Source: Portulaca oleracea
Lineage: Eukaryota > Streptophyta > Magnoliopsida > Caryophyllales > Portulacaceae
Reading direction: 5' to 3'
Length of the DNA: 64,000 nt
Assembly (NCBI GenBank): GCA_029582165.1
Contig: CM055877.1
Location: forward strand, 40,644,749-40,708,748
Shown here: positions 1 through 10,329 of the stretch, one piece after another
Numbering within the stretch: the stretch's first letter is position 1
Layout of the letters: each line of letters starts with the position of its first letter
Made by a program: the position numbers and the translations under genes
The notes under the pieces: model-generated
Seen by the model: only the letters and a program-made list of their open reading frames with translations
What the model was told of the DNA's origin: nothing
The model's database searches: none

Positions 1-461
1 AGAGTTATGGTATGAATAAGGAGTTCATGACCATCAAGTCTTTCATCTGTACTATGATCTAAGATAAAGACTCGTTCTTCTAGGGTTAAGAAATTGTCCC
101 ACCAATTCTTTAATTGGCTTGTAAATCCTAAAGATACAGCAGTAGCTATATTCCTAGGAGAGTGATTCCGAGCTTTGTAAGCTACGGATGCCATCCCCAT
201 TTCAGGAAGGGTAGATAGGATTTCATGTTCTGATTTTTCATCTATATTCCATTCATAAATAGAGTTGCCATCATAATGTCCAGCTGTGAATTGTCCTCTC
301 TCTTCATATTGTATATATGGAGGAGTAGGTATAGAATAATAATTCCTGGTTCTAGAATTGTTCCAAGAACGAATTTTATTTAGCGCTAAAGGAGTCTCTA
401 TAGGTTCTTCTTTCAGAGTAGCAACCTTTTCTAAGTCGCTTATCGCTGGTATCAGAGCCAT
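1..461 (-). CDS. Divergent caulimovirid coat-protein fragment (runs off window)
   Basis: An uninterrupted minus-strand frame of 153 codons opens at an ATG at 461-459 and leaves the window at base 1. It contains DGNSIYEW, KSEHEIL and LKNWWDNFL, which align in order with the CP core of the abundant EPRV family elsewhere in the window (DGTSIYEW, KSEHEIL, LKNWWDNYL). The residues between these motifs differ strongly, so this is a separate lineage and not a decayed copy of the main family. The true CP start probably lay further upstream. The present ATG overlaps a primer-site sequence read on the other strand, which suggests the frame begins at a recombination junction. The coat-protein assignment rests on position and motif similarity to copies that also carry a CCHC knuckle. 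Confidence 0.6.
   Translation of the reverse strand, partial: MALIPAISDLEKVATLKEEPIETPLALNKIRSWNNSRTRNYYSIPTPPYIQYEERGQFTAGHYDGNSIYEWNIDEKSEHEILSTLPEMGMASVAYKARNHSPRNIATAVSLGFTSQLKNWWDNFLTLEERVFILDHSTDERLDGHELLIHTIT
447..460 (+). promoter_or_regulatory. tRNA-iMet primer-binding site of divergent EPRV
   Basis: TGGTATCAGAGCCA on the plus strand matches the complement of the initiator Met-tRNA 3' end, the usual caulimovirid minus-strand primer site. It begins the divergent leader that follows and overlaps the first codons of the opposite-strand CP fragment. Confidence 0.65.
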
Positions 462-704
462 TTGTCATTAAGAATCTATTATTTGCAGAGTTAGCATAGG
501 GGCATCCGGTAGGTGTTGGCGTTGGTCAGGCGTTGGTCAGCCATAAAGTCGTCAGTCAGCCGTAGAAGGTGGTCTCGGTAGGTGGTCCCGTCAGTTTGCA
601 TAACTCTGTGAAAGTTAGTTTTAATGCATTAATGGCGTCTAGATTTAGAAGGTTGTTGTCTTTTAATCCCGTCAGTCCCGTCAGTTTGCATAACTCTGTG
701 AAAG
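461..704 (+). other. Divergent EPRV leader with a 90-bp partial tandem duplication
   Basis: The order primer site, GTTGGTCAG-type repeats, GGTGGTCCC, then CATAACTCTGTGAAAG before an ATG follows the main-family leader, but with substituted sequence. A 30-bp direct repeat at 585-614 and 675-704 shows that one 90-bp unit was duplicated. The second repeat joins directly to main-family CP sequence at 705. Confidence 0.55.
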
Positions 705-987
705 ATTGGATTTTATCTCACTTTGATAAAAACGCTCAAGCTTTTATAAGACAAGAATGATATTCGTTAATGGAAAGAATTGAATGCAATATTCCTTTCT
801 TTACTTGGTGGACAATGTTTGCCAAAGAAAATAATTTGCCAGATCCTCATGGTATTCAAAGTATAAATACTAATCACGATTTCAATAAAAAATGGACATT
901 AATAAATGGTCAAGTAATTTCTTCCTTTATTCCTCCTTTACAAGAAATTATTGTTCCTACTAGTAAAGGTCCTATTACTGCGTTAGT
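632..987 (+). pseudogene. MP start of divergent lineage fused to CP fragment of main EPRV
   Basis: The ATG at 632 opens MASRFRRLL, comparable with the MASWIRDRL start of the main-family MP. The frame then passes the duplicated leader segment and from 705 reads main-family CP sequence (HFDKNAQAFIRQE). A TGA at 758-760 replaces the conserved Trp codon. The CP frame continues through IPFFTWWTMF and the KKWTLINGQV region to about 987, where it meets minus-strand leader sequence of copy E1. It is a chimera of two lineages and cannot be functional. Confidence 0.6.
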
Positions 988-1872
988 ATGGCCTGGGGCG
1001 AGGGGAGCGGAGCGACAAATCGATTTTCAAAGGACTAAAAATAATTGTAATGAAAGAATTTGAGTTATTAAAGCTTTAAATGAAATTTAAATACAAGTAA
1101 TTGAAATGAAACACCTACAAGATGAATGAATCAAAACTTACTTTGATTGAATTCAAAATACCGTACAAGAGAATTTGAATACAATTGCTCTCTTGGACAA
1201 GGATGGAGAGTATGGAAAGATATGGAGTGGGAAACGATTGGGAATACACTTGAGAGAGTAGTGGAGTAGTGGGAGATGAGTGAGAGAGAGGATGCTTGAG
1301 AGTGCGTACAAGTGATCTTGTGATCTGAAGCTAATTTTTGTTATGATTTGTGATTTGTGATGCCTAAAACTAAGCAATTGAATACATATTTATAGAATAC
1401 AATGTTGAATTATATTCGAACACTTGGACGGTAGAATACCCTTGATTGGAATGGAATCTTGATCTTGATAATATCTCCGACAAACTTGAATTATTGTTGA
1501 CTGTAGACTGGAACCACTTAGCACTTGAACAGTATTGAGCAATAATTTTGATCTGGCGAATCTTGAACAGTAACTGATGAATAAGCTTCTTGGAACAGTA
1601 ACTGAAATAATTTTGCTGACATGAAATGAAACCTTGATTGATGGCCATCCTTAGTGGTGAAGGAGGTGGCTTACATTAAGTAACTTGAATGGGAATCGAA
1701 ATGACTCCATTTATATTCTTGAATGTGTGCATGTGCAATATTGTGTTGAAGATAATAATTGAACTTGAACTCTATACTTCCCTCCCGGGGGCTTTTTGTA
1801 GTGAAATTGTGAATTTCATTAAGTCTTGAAATGATACCACCAAAGAAAACGTTAGTAATAATTTTTTTTTAT
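988..1872 (-). promoter_or_regulatory. E1 downstream promoter and leader
   Basis: Minus-strand order: end of the ORF2 region, a CCCGGGAGGG motif, the GTGAAATT/AATTTCAC hairpin, a TATA box TATAAATA at 1394-1387, a pyrimidine-rich leader and a splice-donor match GTAAGT at 1141-1136. The leader stops at 988, roughly 60 nt before where the primer site should be. Apparent open frames here are short and lie opposite to or across the leader; they are not genes. Confidence 0.6.
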
Positions 1873-2395
1873 TTATTGAATATCCACATATGAGGTTTTA
1901 AATCTCATATGGGTCTTGAGCACAAGGTCCATCAAATGGATCCTAATTTTTGAATAGGCTATGTGGTTGGGGTTGGTACGGTATGGAATATGTTGAATTT
2001 CGATTGATTTTGAATCAACAAGTATGAATTCATAAAACAGTATGGTTTTTTGAGGATTGTCATGAAAAACGTAACAATCAAGCATGAATGTGTTTTTGAC
2101 AAATTCATTGAGTTGGGGAACAAATTGAGGTTGTCGAAATCTTGTGTAAAGGACATGGTCTTTGGTTGGTTTTGTCAAGTATGTGGATTTGGTACTGGAG
2201 GGTGGTTTTGATATTACTTGAGTTTTTGAGGAGGCTTGGGCATAGGATAGAGGTGGAAATTCTTGACTGGGAAGAGCTTGAAAGGTGTTGGTAACAGGTA
2301 TTGAATATTGAGAATGTAATTGAGTAGCAGGCTTCATTGCATAGTGTGGTGGTGTTTGAATGGATCTTTCTTTCTTTCTTTCCATCTTGACTCAT
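1873..2395 (-). pseudogene. E1 ORF2, truncated and frameshifted
   Basis: This is the ORF2 protein found only in type-B copies; its function is unknown. The ATG at 2395 gives MSQDGKKER, then an expanded GAAA repeat shifts the frame. The rest (HYAMKPATQLHSQYS, EFPPLSYAQASSKTQ, DHVLYTRFRQPQ) continues in the next frame. The W-rich central domain seen in E3 and E5 is deleted: the frame jumps from NPNHIAYSKIRI to the 3' segment. The start codon lies 9 nt after a conserved splice acceptor. Confidence 0.6.
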
Positions 2396-2403
2396 ATTGA
2401 GAG

Positions 2404-2431
2404 CTGAAAATAGAGAAAATTCAGTCAAAAA
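2404..2431 (-). promoter_or_regulatory. Splice acceptor before E1 ORF2
   Basis: On the minus strand a TTGACTGAAT branch-point-like stretch is followed by TTTTCTCTATTTTCAG, ending 8 nt before the ORF2 ATG. This matches the plant 3' splice-site consensus and is repeated in E5 and E6. Confidence 0.55.
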
Positions 2432-2520
2432 TAATCTTGATGCTAAAACTTTTTTGAAAACCTATTTTTGAAAAATTATTTTGAAAAATTTCTTGAAATA
2501 ATGTTGCTCCGATGTTGGTT

Positions 2521-4282
2521 CTATATGATATAGAAATCTCTTAATTGAGTTTCTATACGTTTGAGACATTCCTGAAAGTGTCGTAAACTATGTTGATGAT
2601 AATCCCTTTGTTCAACAAGTTCATGAATCTTATCTTTTAAACTACAAAATTCTAACTCATGAGGAAGCATAGGTTGCCCGAACTTACGTTTTGGCAAAGG
2701 TGCTAATTGAATTAAAGTTGAATGAATTTCATCGATTTCTTTATTTAATGGAATAACTGTTTGAGTTTCTTCTGCAATGTACTTAAGAAAATCATGTCTT
2801 ATGTTTAAAAGAAAATATTTTTCTGAGTATTTTTTGATAACATTAATCTAAGGAAATATGGAATACTTTTTAAGTAATGATAAAATTATTTGAAATCATG
2901 GGAGAAAGAAATTCGAAAGAAATTAATTTTCCCATAATTTCGGTGCGAACACCAAATTGATCTATTTTGAAAGGATAAATTTGAGTAATAAAAGGAGTAC
3001 CAAGAATAACTTCTTGACCTATATCTCTTACGAGAATAAGTGAATTCTTAAGACAATAACCTTGATTGCAAACATAAGCATTTGGTAATTTATACTTAAT
3101 CTGTAGTGCCATGCCATTAGCCTATGAAGACGTTCTTTAGTTTTTTCATAAAACTGAGATGGAATTAATCATTCTTTAATACAGTTTTGATCTGCACCAC
3201 TATCTAATAAACCAATAGTATTTAATTCAAAACTATCATTAAGTTTTAGAGTAATATAAATATACCACTTTTGAAAATTAATATGATTAATAGTAGAAAT
3301 AAATTGTTGATCATCTGAAGTGCTAGGAATATTTTCATAATTAGAACTTGAATAACTTAACTTATTTTCTAATAACGCTAATCTTGTATCTAACTCAAGA
3401 TCTTTTGTTTGTAAAGAACATAAACTTTGTTGTAATTCTTTAATTTGTTCTTTCAAATTATTGACTTCCATTTTTAAATCTTGAACGTTCACAACTTGTA
3501 AAATATTTGGAGTTTCATATTTTTCAAATCTTTTATTGATATTGAAATTAAGAGGAGGAGCTTTGATCAAATATTCTTTAATCAAAATATTTTTGAGTTT
3601 TTCTAGATATTCTTTTCGTAAATCTGGATCTTGAATTTGCTCAATCAAATCTAATAAAAACTATTTTTCATTTTTACTAGCTGTAATAACATTAATACAA
3701 TTAAAACATATTCTTGAAGACTCATTACCTGTTGAATACTCACTTGAATCACTTCCTAATTCATGAATACCATTGTCTTCTGACTCAGAAGATGAATTCT
3801 CATATTGAATAGGAGTATCTTTAGGCTCAAATAAAGAAATGATCTTTTCTTGAATCTCTGGATTATCCGCACATATTTCACTTAATTCTTTCTTGACTTT
3901 GCAATTCTTTGCATAATGACCTTGTTTTCCACATTTGTAACATTTAACTTTATTGGTGACGTTCTTTTTTGTAATATCTTTCTTATTCATGGGTAAAAAA
4001 CAGTTGGGTAAAAGTTAAATTTTGGTAACTTTCGGTAATTTTTGGTAACTTTTGGTAAATTTTGGTAACATTCGGCAAATTGATGCCAATATATAAAAAT
4101 TAACTTTTTTTTGGTTTTTTTAAATTTAATAATTTTTGGTAAATTTAGGTAAAACTGGTAAATTTGGGTAAATTAGACTTACCCATGAATTTGATAGGGC
4201 CTTAGGAGGAGTGTTTTCTTGTAATTAGGACGATTATATTGTTTCTTTTTACTAACTTGATTTTTCCTTCTCTTCTTTACAG
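2521..4282 (-). pseudogene. E1 ORF1 3' part: CCHC knuckle, protease, type-B tail
   Basis: Downstream part of the MP-CP-AP polyprotein, reading minus from the copia insertion. It has a basic stretch (KKRRKNQV), an intact CCHC knuckle CYKCGKQGHYAKNC at 3942-3901, an acidic Ser-rich segment, a coiled-coil stretch (MEVNNLKEQIKELQQ) and the protease site DSGADQN (3204-3193). A lysine-rich tail ends RDFYII, stop at 2521. Breaks include a 216-bp insertion at 3986-4201, a TAG at 3661, a stop directly after the protease motif, a frameshift near 3120 and a TAG at 2848. No RT follows. Confidence 0.65.
3986..4201 (-). mobile_element. Small MITE-like insertion in E1, TTA duplication
   Basis: The viral sequence is interrupted by 216 bp flanked by TTA (3983-3985 and 4202-4204). 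The ends share TTCATGGGTAA in inverted orientation, although the right end extends 12 bases further (GGCCCTATCAAA on the minus strand), so the left end seems truncated. Inside are many GGTAA and TTGGTAA repeats. A 3-bp TTA duplication suits PIF/Harbinger MITEs, but the family is uncertain. Confidence 0.4.
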
Positions 4283-4941
4283 TGTTGGAGGAAAGGGAGT
4301 AAACGGTATATAGAACAATGGAAACTCGCTTGGATAACACTAAGAGTTGTGGCCTAGAACTCACTTTCAAAGGGATAAAACTTAGCATTTGTAACACTCA
4401 AGAAATCGATTCTCACTTGAATCACTCAAGTATAGCTGCAGTCTAGACAAGATTGAGGTTGTGATTAGCTTAGAATGGTGTGTCTCAAATAGCCTAGAAT
4501 GTCTCTTATTTATAGGAGATTACCACCCACTTAGGATACCCTAGTCAAAGGATAATCAAGAGCCTTAATGATGAGATTATGTTCTTAATATGACCTTGAC
4601 CAAGTCAAGTCATATAATTGTTGCAATCTCATAATAATCGTGCTTAATAACGATATCAAGCACTAATTACACAAAATCATATAGCCGTTAGCAATTAAAA
4701 CGATCCTGGCCTTCAACACGACCCGTGTTGGATCAACACGACCCGTGTTGTTCCAACACGACCCGTGTTGAGCCCATGAATTCTTTCCTTGCTCTCTGGA
4801 AGGCAACACGACCCGTGTTGCTTCCTGTTTCACCCGTGTTGATCATATTCTTATTGTTTCACTTATATATGATCCTTATACTTGATATACTTTATTCTTT
4901 AGGCTATATAATTTTCTTATACTCTTGAAATATTTCCAACG
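4283..4941 (-). repeat. Copia 3' LTR
   Basis: Left LTR, 659 bp, the 3' LTR in element orientation. Its inner terminal base is mutated (CCAACG instead of CCAACA). It holds four units of the palindrome CAACACGACCCGTGTTG between 4714 and 4820 plus a half unit. It lacks a 33-bp stretch present in the other LTR. Confidence 0.85.
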
Positions 4942-5529
4942 ATCCCCCGCTATTTCAAGAGTATGTAAAACCCTTGAAATAACTTTACTTGAGGAGCTTA
5001 TGCCCCCGCTATTTGAGATATACCTTAACTTATAATCACCAGAGAATCCTTAAAACATATGCCTAATGAAAAGTAAATTACTCTTTGAACTTTTCAATTA
5101 GTGTATATGAGCCAAAATTGAATCAAAATCACAAAGTAGACGTAACTTTGAACTTTGGATTTATATTGACCAACTATACTCATAACACACATATGTTTTA
5201 AATCTTGAGTGTAAATACCTTGACACTATTATCCGGCCTTGTGTCCTTATCCTTCATAAGTGTTTCGGAACCTTAGCTCATAGTTCCTTTATGCGGCCAC
5301 ACATTATACTTACATAGGTAGACTTTGTAATTATACCACCCCTGTAATTAGGCTTTCCACAAAGTCTATTAAGAGTTCTAATACTCACCCTCTTGTCATT
5401 ACAGATTTTTAAGCATCACTTGTCCTTGGGATAAAATCGATGCTTCCTACTAATTTAAGCAACTCTGTACTCATTTGAACTTTAGAAATTGGTGGTATTC
5501 CAATTCGTAAAGTTGAGTCTTTATTGTGA
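4942..5529 (-). other. Copia 3' untranslated region and polypurine tract
   Basis: No coding potential. The minus-strand AGCGGGGGAT at 4951-4942, directly before the LTR, is the likely plus-strand primer tract. A second similar AGCGGGGGC lies at 5012-5004. The RNase H frame stops at 5530. Confidence 0.55.
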
Positions 5530-7420
5530 TTAGTAGTACTTTGAGCTACAACCCATCCCCTTTGAAGTCCTTATTATCAAATCTTTAGTCAATCCTTTGG
5601 TTAAAGAATCGGCTATATTTTCTTTTGATTTGACATAACTTAGAGTCACTACTCCATCCCTTATAAGTTGATGTATGTAAGCATGTCTTAAACCAATATG
5701 CCTTGACTTGCCATTATAGACATGACTATATACAACATCAACAGTAGACTTGCTATCACAATGAATTGAGACAGGAGCCATTGGCTTATACCAAACCGGT
5801 ATTTCCAATAATAAGTTCCTTAACCATTCCGCTTCCTTACAAGCAGCATATAATGCCACTAATTCTGAAGACATAGGGGAGTCCACTATGTTAGCTTGTT
5901 TCTTAGAACCCCAAGAAACTACTCCACCTCCTAAAAGGAACACCCATCTACTGGTAGAGGAGAAATCTCCTTTATTAACACAACTCGCGTCCGAGCATCC
6001 TTCTAATACCGAAGGTTCTCCTTTATATGTGAGTTGATAACTTTTAGTACCAGCTAAATATCTTAATACTCTCCGAATTGCAAACCAATGCATATTACTC
6101 GGATTACTTGTAAACCTGCTTAATATGCCAATTACATAAGCAATGTCTGGCCTTGTACTTGTCATACCATACATGAGACTTCCAATCAACTTAGCATACT
6201 CAAGTTGATTAACCGGAGAACCCAAATTTTTCTGTAGTTCCTTACTTGAATCATATGGAGTTACAACTGGATATAACTTATCACCTCCAAACTTGTTCAA
6301 TACTTTCTCAATGTAATGCTCTTGAGATAAACTTATCTTATCATTATTTCTAATGATCTAAATACCAAGAATTACATCCGCTTCACCCATGTCCTTCATA
6401 GAGAACTTTGAGGATAGAAATTCTTTGGTCTTATTAACTTGTTCCATGTCGGTCCCAAATATCAACATGTCATCAATGTATAGGCATATAATCACCCCTT
6501 TTCCATTCTCAAACTTAGAGTATATGCACTTATCCGATTCATTGATCTTATAACCACTTGAAAGCACTACTTCATCAAATTTTTGATGCCATTGCTTAGG
6601 TGCTTGCTTAAGTCCATATAAAGACCTTATAAGTTTACAAACTTTCTTTTCTTGACCTTCAACAACAAACCTTTCGGGTTGTTCCATATACACCTCCTCT
6701 TCTAGTTCTCCATTTAAGAATGCCGTTTTGACATCCATTTGATGGATAACTAGCTTATGGATAGTAGCTAAAGCTAACAATACACGTATTGAAGCTATCC
6801 TAGCCACCGGTGCATATGTATCAAAGTAGTCAATACAATACTTTTGAGTAAAGCCCCTTACAACCAACCGAGCTTTATACCGCTCAACGGTACCATCTAC
6901 TTTCCTTTTCCTTTTAAAGATCCACTTAGAGATAATTGGTTTACTTCCCGGAGGAAGATCAACCAATATCCAAACATCGTTTTCCATTATTGAATCAATC
7001 TCATCTTGTACCGCTTCTTTCCACAAAGAAGCATAATGAAATTGCATAGCTTCTTTAAAAGTTTTAGGATCCTTATCTATGTTGTACATACATAGGGTCT
7101 TACTTTCAACTGAGTCCCTTGAACCTTCTACTAAATAAACATAGAAGTCTGAACCAAAGTCTTTTGGTTTCCTTGATCTTTTACTCCTTAACTCAATACT
7201 TTGATCTTCTTCATCATGAATAACCTCATGAGTTGGAAGATCATCTTGTACGGATATACCCTCATGATTTTCATCTTGAGGCTCAATTAGAGGAACAATA
7301 TCTTGAGTAATTTCTTTAGGTCTAGGAATTGAAGAGAACCTAGTCTAATCAAAAATTGCATCTATTGATTCCATTACGGTATTCACCGAAATGTACTCAT
7401 TTGGCTCAACCACCAAAAAC
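5530..7420 (-). pseudogene. Copia reverse transcriptase and RNase H
   Basis: RT copies element RNA into DNA and RNase H removes the RNA strand. The minus-strand frame shows the copia RT start (WKEAVQDEIDSIMENDVW), KARLVVRGFTQ, the QMDVKTAFLNG block, the catalytic LYIDDMLIF and then RNase H (GCSDAS, SSELVALYAACKEAEWL, SKSTVDVVYS, KSRHIGLRHAYIH). Two in-frame TAG codons interrupt it, at 7347-7345 and at 6360-6358 just after the LGI motif. The frame is shifted relative to the integrase upstream, the shift lying near 7430. Confidence 0.85.
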
Positions 7421-7915
7421 CTATAAGCTTGTGCTATCTTGAGCATAGCCTATAAAGATGCACTCAATTCCTCTTTCACCTAATTTTCTTTTCTTAGGTT
7501 CAGGGACTCTTACAATAGCCCTACAACCCCAAATCTTAAAATAATTAAGACTTGGCTTTCTTTTGTTCGATAACTCATATGGGGTACTAGAATTCCCTTT
7601 GAATGGAACTCTATTCAAAATATAACAAGCCGTTAACATGGCTTCACCCCAAAATCCATTACTTAAACCGGTGTTAGACAACATAGAATTCACCATTTCT
7701 TTTAATGTTCTATTTTTCCTTTCCGCAACCCCATTTTTTTGTGGTGTATACGGAGCGGTTGTTTCATGAACGATGCCCGTTTCTTGGAAAAACTTTGGAT
7801 CATAATATTCCCCTCCCCTATCGGATCTTAAAGTTTTAATCAAGGTCTCACATTGAAGTTCACTTCTAGTTTTGTAAACTCTAAACTTTTCAAGTGTTTC
7901 ATCTTTAGAACTCAA
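7421..7915 (-). pseudogene. Copia integrase core, C-terminal half
   Basis: Contains SDRGGEY and NGVAERKNRTL, the second Asp and the Glu of the D,D-35-E catalytic triad, and then the copia-typical WGCRAIV and IGYAQDS. A TAA (7918-7916) separates it from the first triad residue upstream in the same frame. The frame is lost after AQDSTS, where sequence in another frame continues into the RT region. Confidence 0.82.
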
Positions 7916-7918
7916 AAG

Positions 7919-8788
7919 TTAAGCTTGACAATATCTAGAATAATCATCAATGAATGTCAGATAATACTTCCTACCACCTATTGAAGGTGTACCATGAAAA
8001 TCTCCTGAATCACTATGAATTAAATCAAGCAATTTAGAAGTTCTTTTTACACTTGAGAATGAACTTTTGGTGATTCTATTAAGCATGCATGTCTTACACT
8101 TTTCTATGTCATCATTCAACATAGGAATCAAATCAAGATTAGACATTTCTTTCAATTTTGAAAAGTTCACATGTCCTAATCTAGCATGCCATAGAAAAGA
8201 CTTATTCAAAGTAGACACATGCATATAAGCGGAAATCATGCCATCTTTATTACTTTTCGCATTCAATTTAAACATCTCCCCATAAGCATATCCCTTCCCT
8301 ACAAAAGTCCCACCCTTGGAAAGTACATAATTATCTCCATCATAAACTTGCATAAAACCAAACTTGCTAAGGAGAGAACCGGATACAAGATTCTTACATA
8401 CTTCCAGAGCTAAATACACATTATTTAAAAGCAAAGATTTACCAGAAGTGAAAACAAGTTCCACTTGCCCAATGCCTTCAACTTTGACCGGATGGTTATT
8501 GCCTATGTAGAGTTTCACACCATCATCCGCCGGTTTGAGAGTCTTGAATAAAATCTTGTCAACGCAAACATGCCTTGACGCACCCGAGTCTATGTACCAA
8601 TCATTACAACCAATGGATACCATGTTAATATGATCCTTAATCATGGCCACGAAGGAATTGGGTTCCTTCTCCTTACTCTTGCCCTTAGATGTATCTTTTT
8701 TCAAAAGACCATGCTTCTTTTTCCATTGGTAACACTCTCTCTTTGTGTTCCCCGGTTTGCCACATTCCCAACAAACTTGCTTAGGCTT
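7919..8788 (-). pseudogene. Copia zinc knuckle, protease and integrase N-terminal part
   Basis: Follows the gag stop in the same frame. A knuckle-like CWECGKPGNTKREC has Asn where CCHC proteins have His. The protease site is DWYIDSGASRHVC. The integrase zinc motif HARLGH...CKTC follows, then the first catalytic Asp in FIDDYSRYC. It ends at a TAA at 7918-7916, where the copia consensus would continue in frame. Confidence 0.8.
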
Positions 8789-9598
8789 TTAAATTCCCTT
8801 GCTATTTTTGTTGTGGCTCTTGTTCTTATTCTTGTTTCCCTTATTCTCTTGCACCATATGGACCTTAGATTGCTCTTTGGTACCATCTTGTAGGCGTAAC
8901 TCCTCTTCAATCCGAAGATGGTTAGCCAAACCTTCAAGAGACATAGCCTCTTTCCGGTGCATGAGAGCCCTTTTAGTTTCATTCCAAAAAGAAGGTAGCT
9001 TGTCAATAATAGAGGATACGATTATGGTTTCATCCATGTTCAAATTGTGTTTCTTGAAGTTACTCAAAATACGTTGAATCTCATGGAATTGGTCTAGAAT
9101 TTTCCTATTATCATCCATCTTAAATTTCATGAATTGACTCACAAGAAAATTCTTACTTGACGCATCTTCCGACATGTACTTAGCTTCAAGCATCTCCCAA
9201 AGCTTCTTTGCCGTCTCCACATGTTGATAGACATCGAAGAGGGTGTCGCTCATCCCGTTGAGAATGCATCCTCTACAAATGTAGTCGTCATTCTCCATCT
9301 TGAGCCTTTGCCGATTTGCCTCCGTATCCTCCACGGGCACCTTGTCTTTTCCTTGATCCTTGCTTCCATCTCCCGTGGAAATCTTGCCGATTGCATCCTC
9401 TTTTGGAGACTCCTCGGTTGTCACCTTCTCGGCCAAAGGTTCTTGATTCACATTGGGAGAGATCTCAATGTTAAGCACATATGCCACATTGAGAGTCGTG
9501 AGCAAGAAATGCATCTTGCTTTGCCAACGTCGGAAATCCACTCCTTCAAAGCGCTCTAGCTTTTGGAAATTGCTAGACATATCACGTAGCGAGGCCAT
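8789..9598 (-). pseudogene. Copia gag
   Basis: Opens at the ATG at 9598, 20 bp inside the 5' LTR, with MASLRDMSSNFQKLERF and the FRRWQSKMHFLL block typical of plant copia gag. A long acidic insert and the LWEMLEAKY and LEGLANHLRIEEE blocks of the UBN2-type gag follow. An in-frame TAA at 8791-8789 separates it from its zinc knuckle. An upstream in-frame ATG lies in the LTR and is not the likely start. Confidence 0.8.
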
Positions 9599-9618
9599 TA
9601 CTAAATAGTTCTTATGAT

Positions 9619-10329
9619 TGTTGGAGGAAAGGGAGTAAACGGTATATAGAACAATGGAAACTCGCTTGAATAACGCTAAGAGTTGTGGCCTAGAACTCAC
9701 TTACCTTAAGAACTATTTACTATACCGTAAATGTTCAAAGGGATAAAACTTAGCACTTGTAACACTCAAGAAATAGATTCTCACTTGAATCACTCAAGTA
9801 TAGCTGTAGTCTAGACAAGAATGAGGTTGTGATTAGCTTAGAATGGTGTGTCTCAAATAGCCTAGGATGTCTCCTATTTATAGGAGATTACCACCCACTT
9901 AGGATACCCTAGTCAAAGGATAATCAAGAGCCTTAATGATGAGATTATGTCCTTAATATGACCTTGACCAAGTCAAGTCATATAGTTGTTGCAATCTCAT
10001 AATAATCGTGCTTAATAACGATATCAAGCACTAATTACACAAAATCATATAGCCGTTAGCAATTAAAAAAATCCTGGCCTTCAACACGACCCGTGTTGGA
10101 TCAACACGATCCGTGTTGGATCAACACGACCCGTGTTGTTCCAACACGACCTGTGTTGAGCCCAGGAATTCTTTCCTTGCTCGCTGGAAGGCAACACGAC
10201 CCGTGTTGCTTTCTGTTTCACCCGTGTTGATCATATTCTTATTGTTTCACTTATATATGATCCTTATACTTGATATACTTTATTCTTTAGGCTATATAAT
10301 TGTCTTATACTCTTGAAATATTTCCAACA
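9619..10329 (-). repeat. Copia 5' LTR
   Basis: Right LTR, 711 bp, with five units of the CAACACG-N3-CGTGTTG palindrome between about 10083 and 10208. No primer-binding site is recognisable in the 20 bp between this LTR and the gag ATG, which is unusual and may be a deletion. Confidence 0.85.

Larger units (their letters stand above)
4283..10329 (-). mobile_element. Ty1/copia retrotransposon, degenerate but full length
   Basis: A 6047-bp element with LTRs TGTTGG...CCAACA and target duplication TACAG (4278-4282, 10330-10334). On the minus strand the order is gag, protease, integrase, RT, RNase H, which defines Ty1/copia. The gag-pol frame carries at least four in-frame stops and one frameshift, so it is non-autonomous now. 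It landed in E1 after that virus copy was already integrated. The LTRs are mostly similar but differ in length (659 and 711 bp). Confidence 0.88.

Noticed and set aside
4714..4820. CRISPR-like array of repeats and spacers
   Set aside because: The units are palindromes of 17 bp with 3-30 bp spacing inside a copia LTR of a plant genome.
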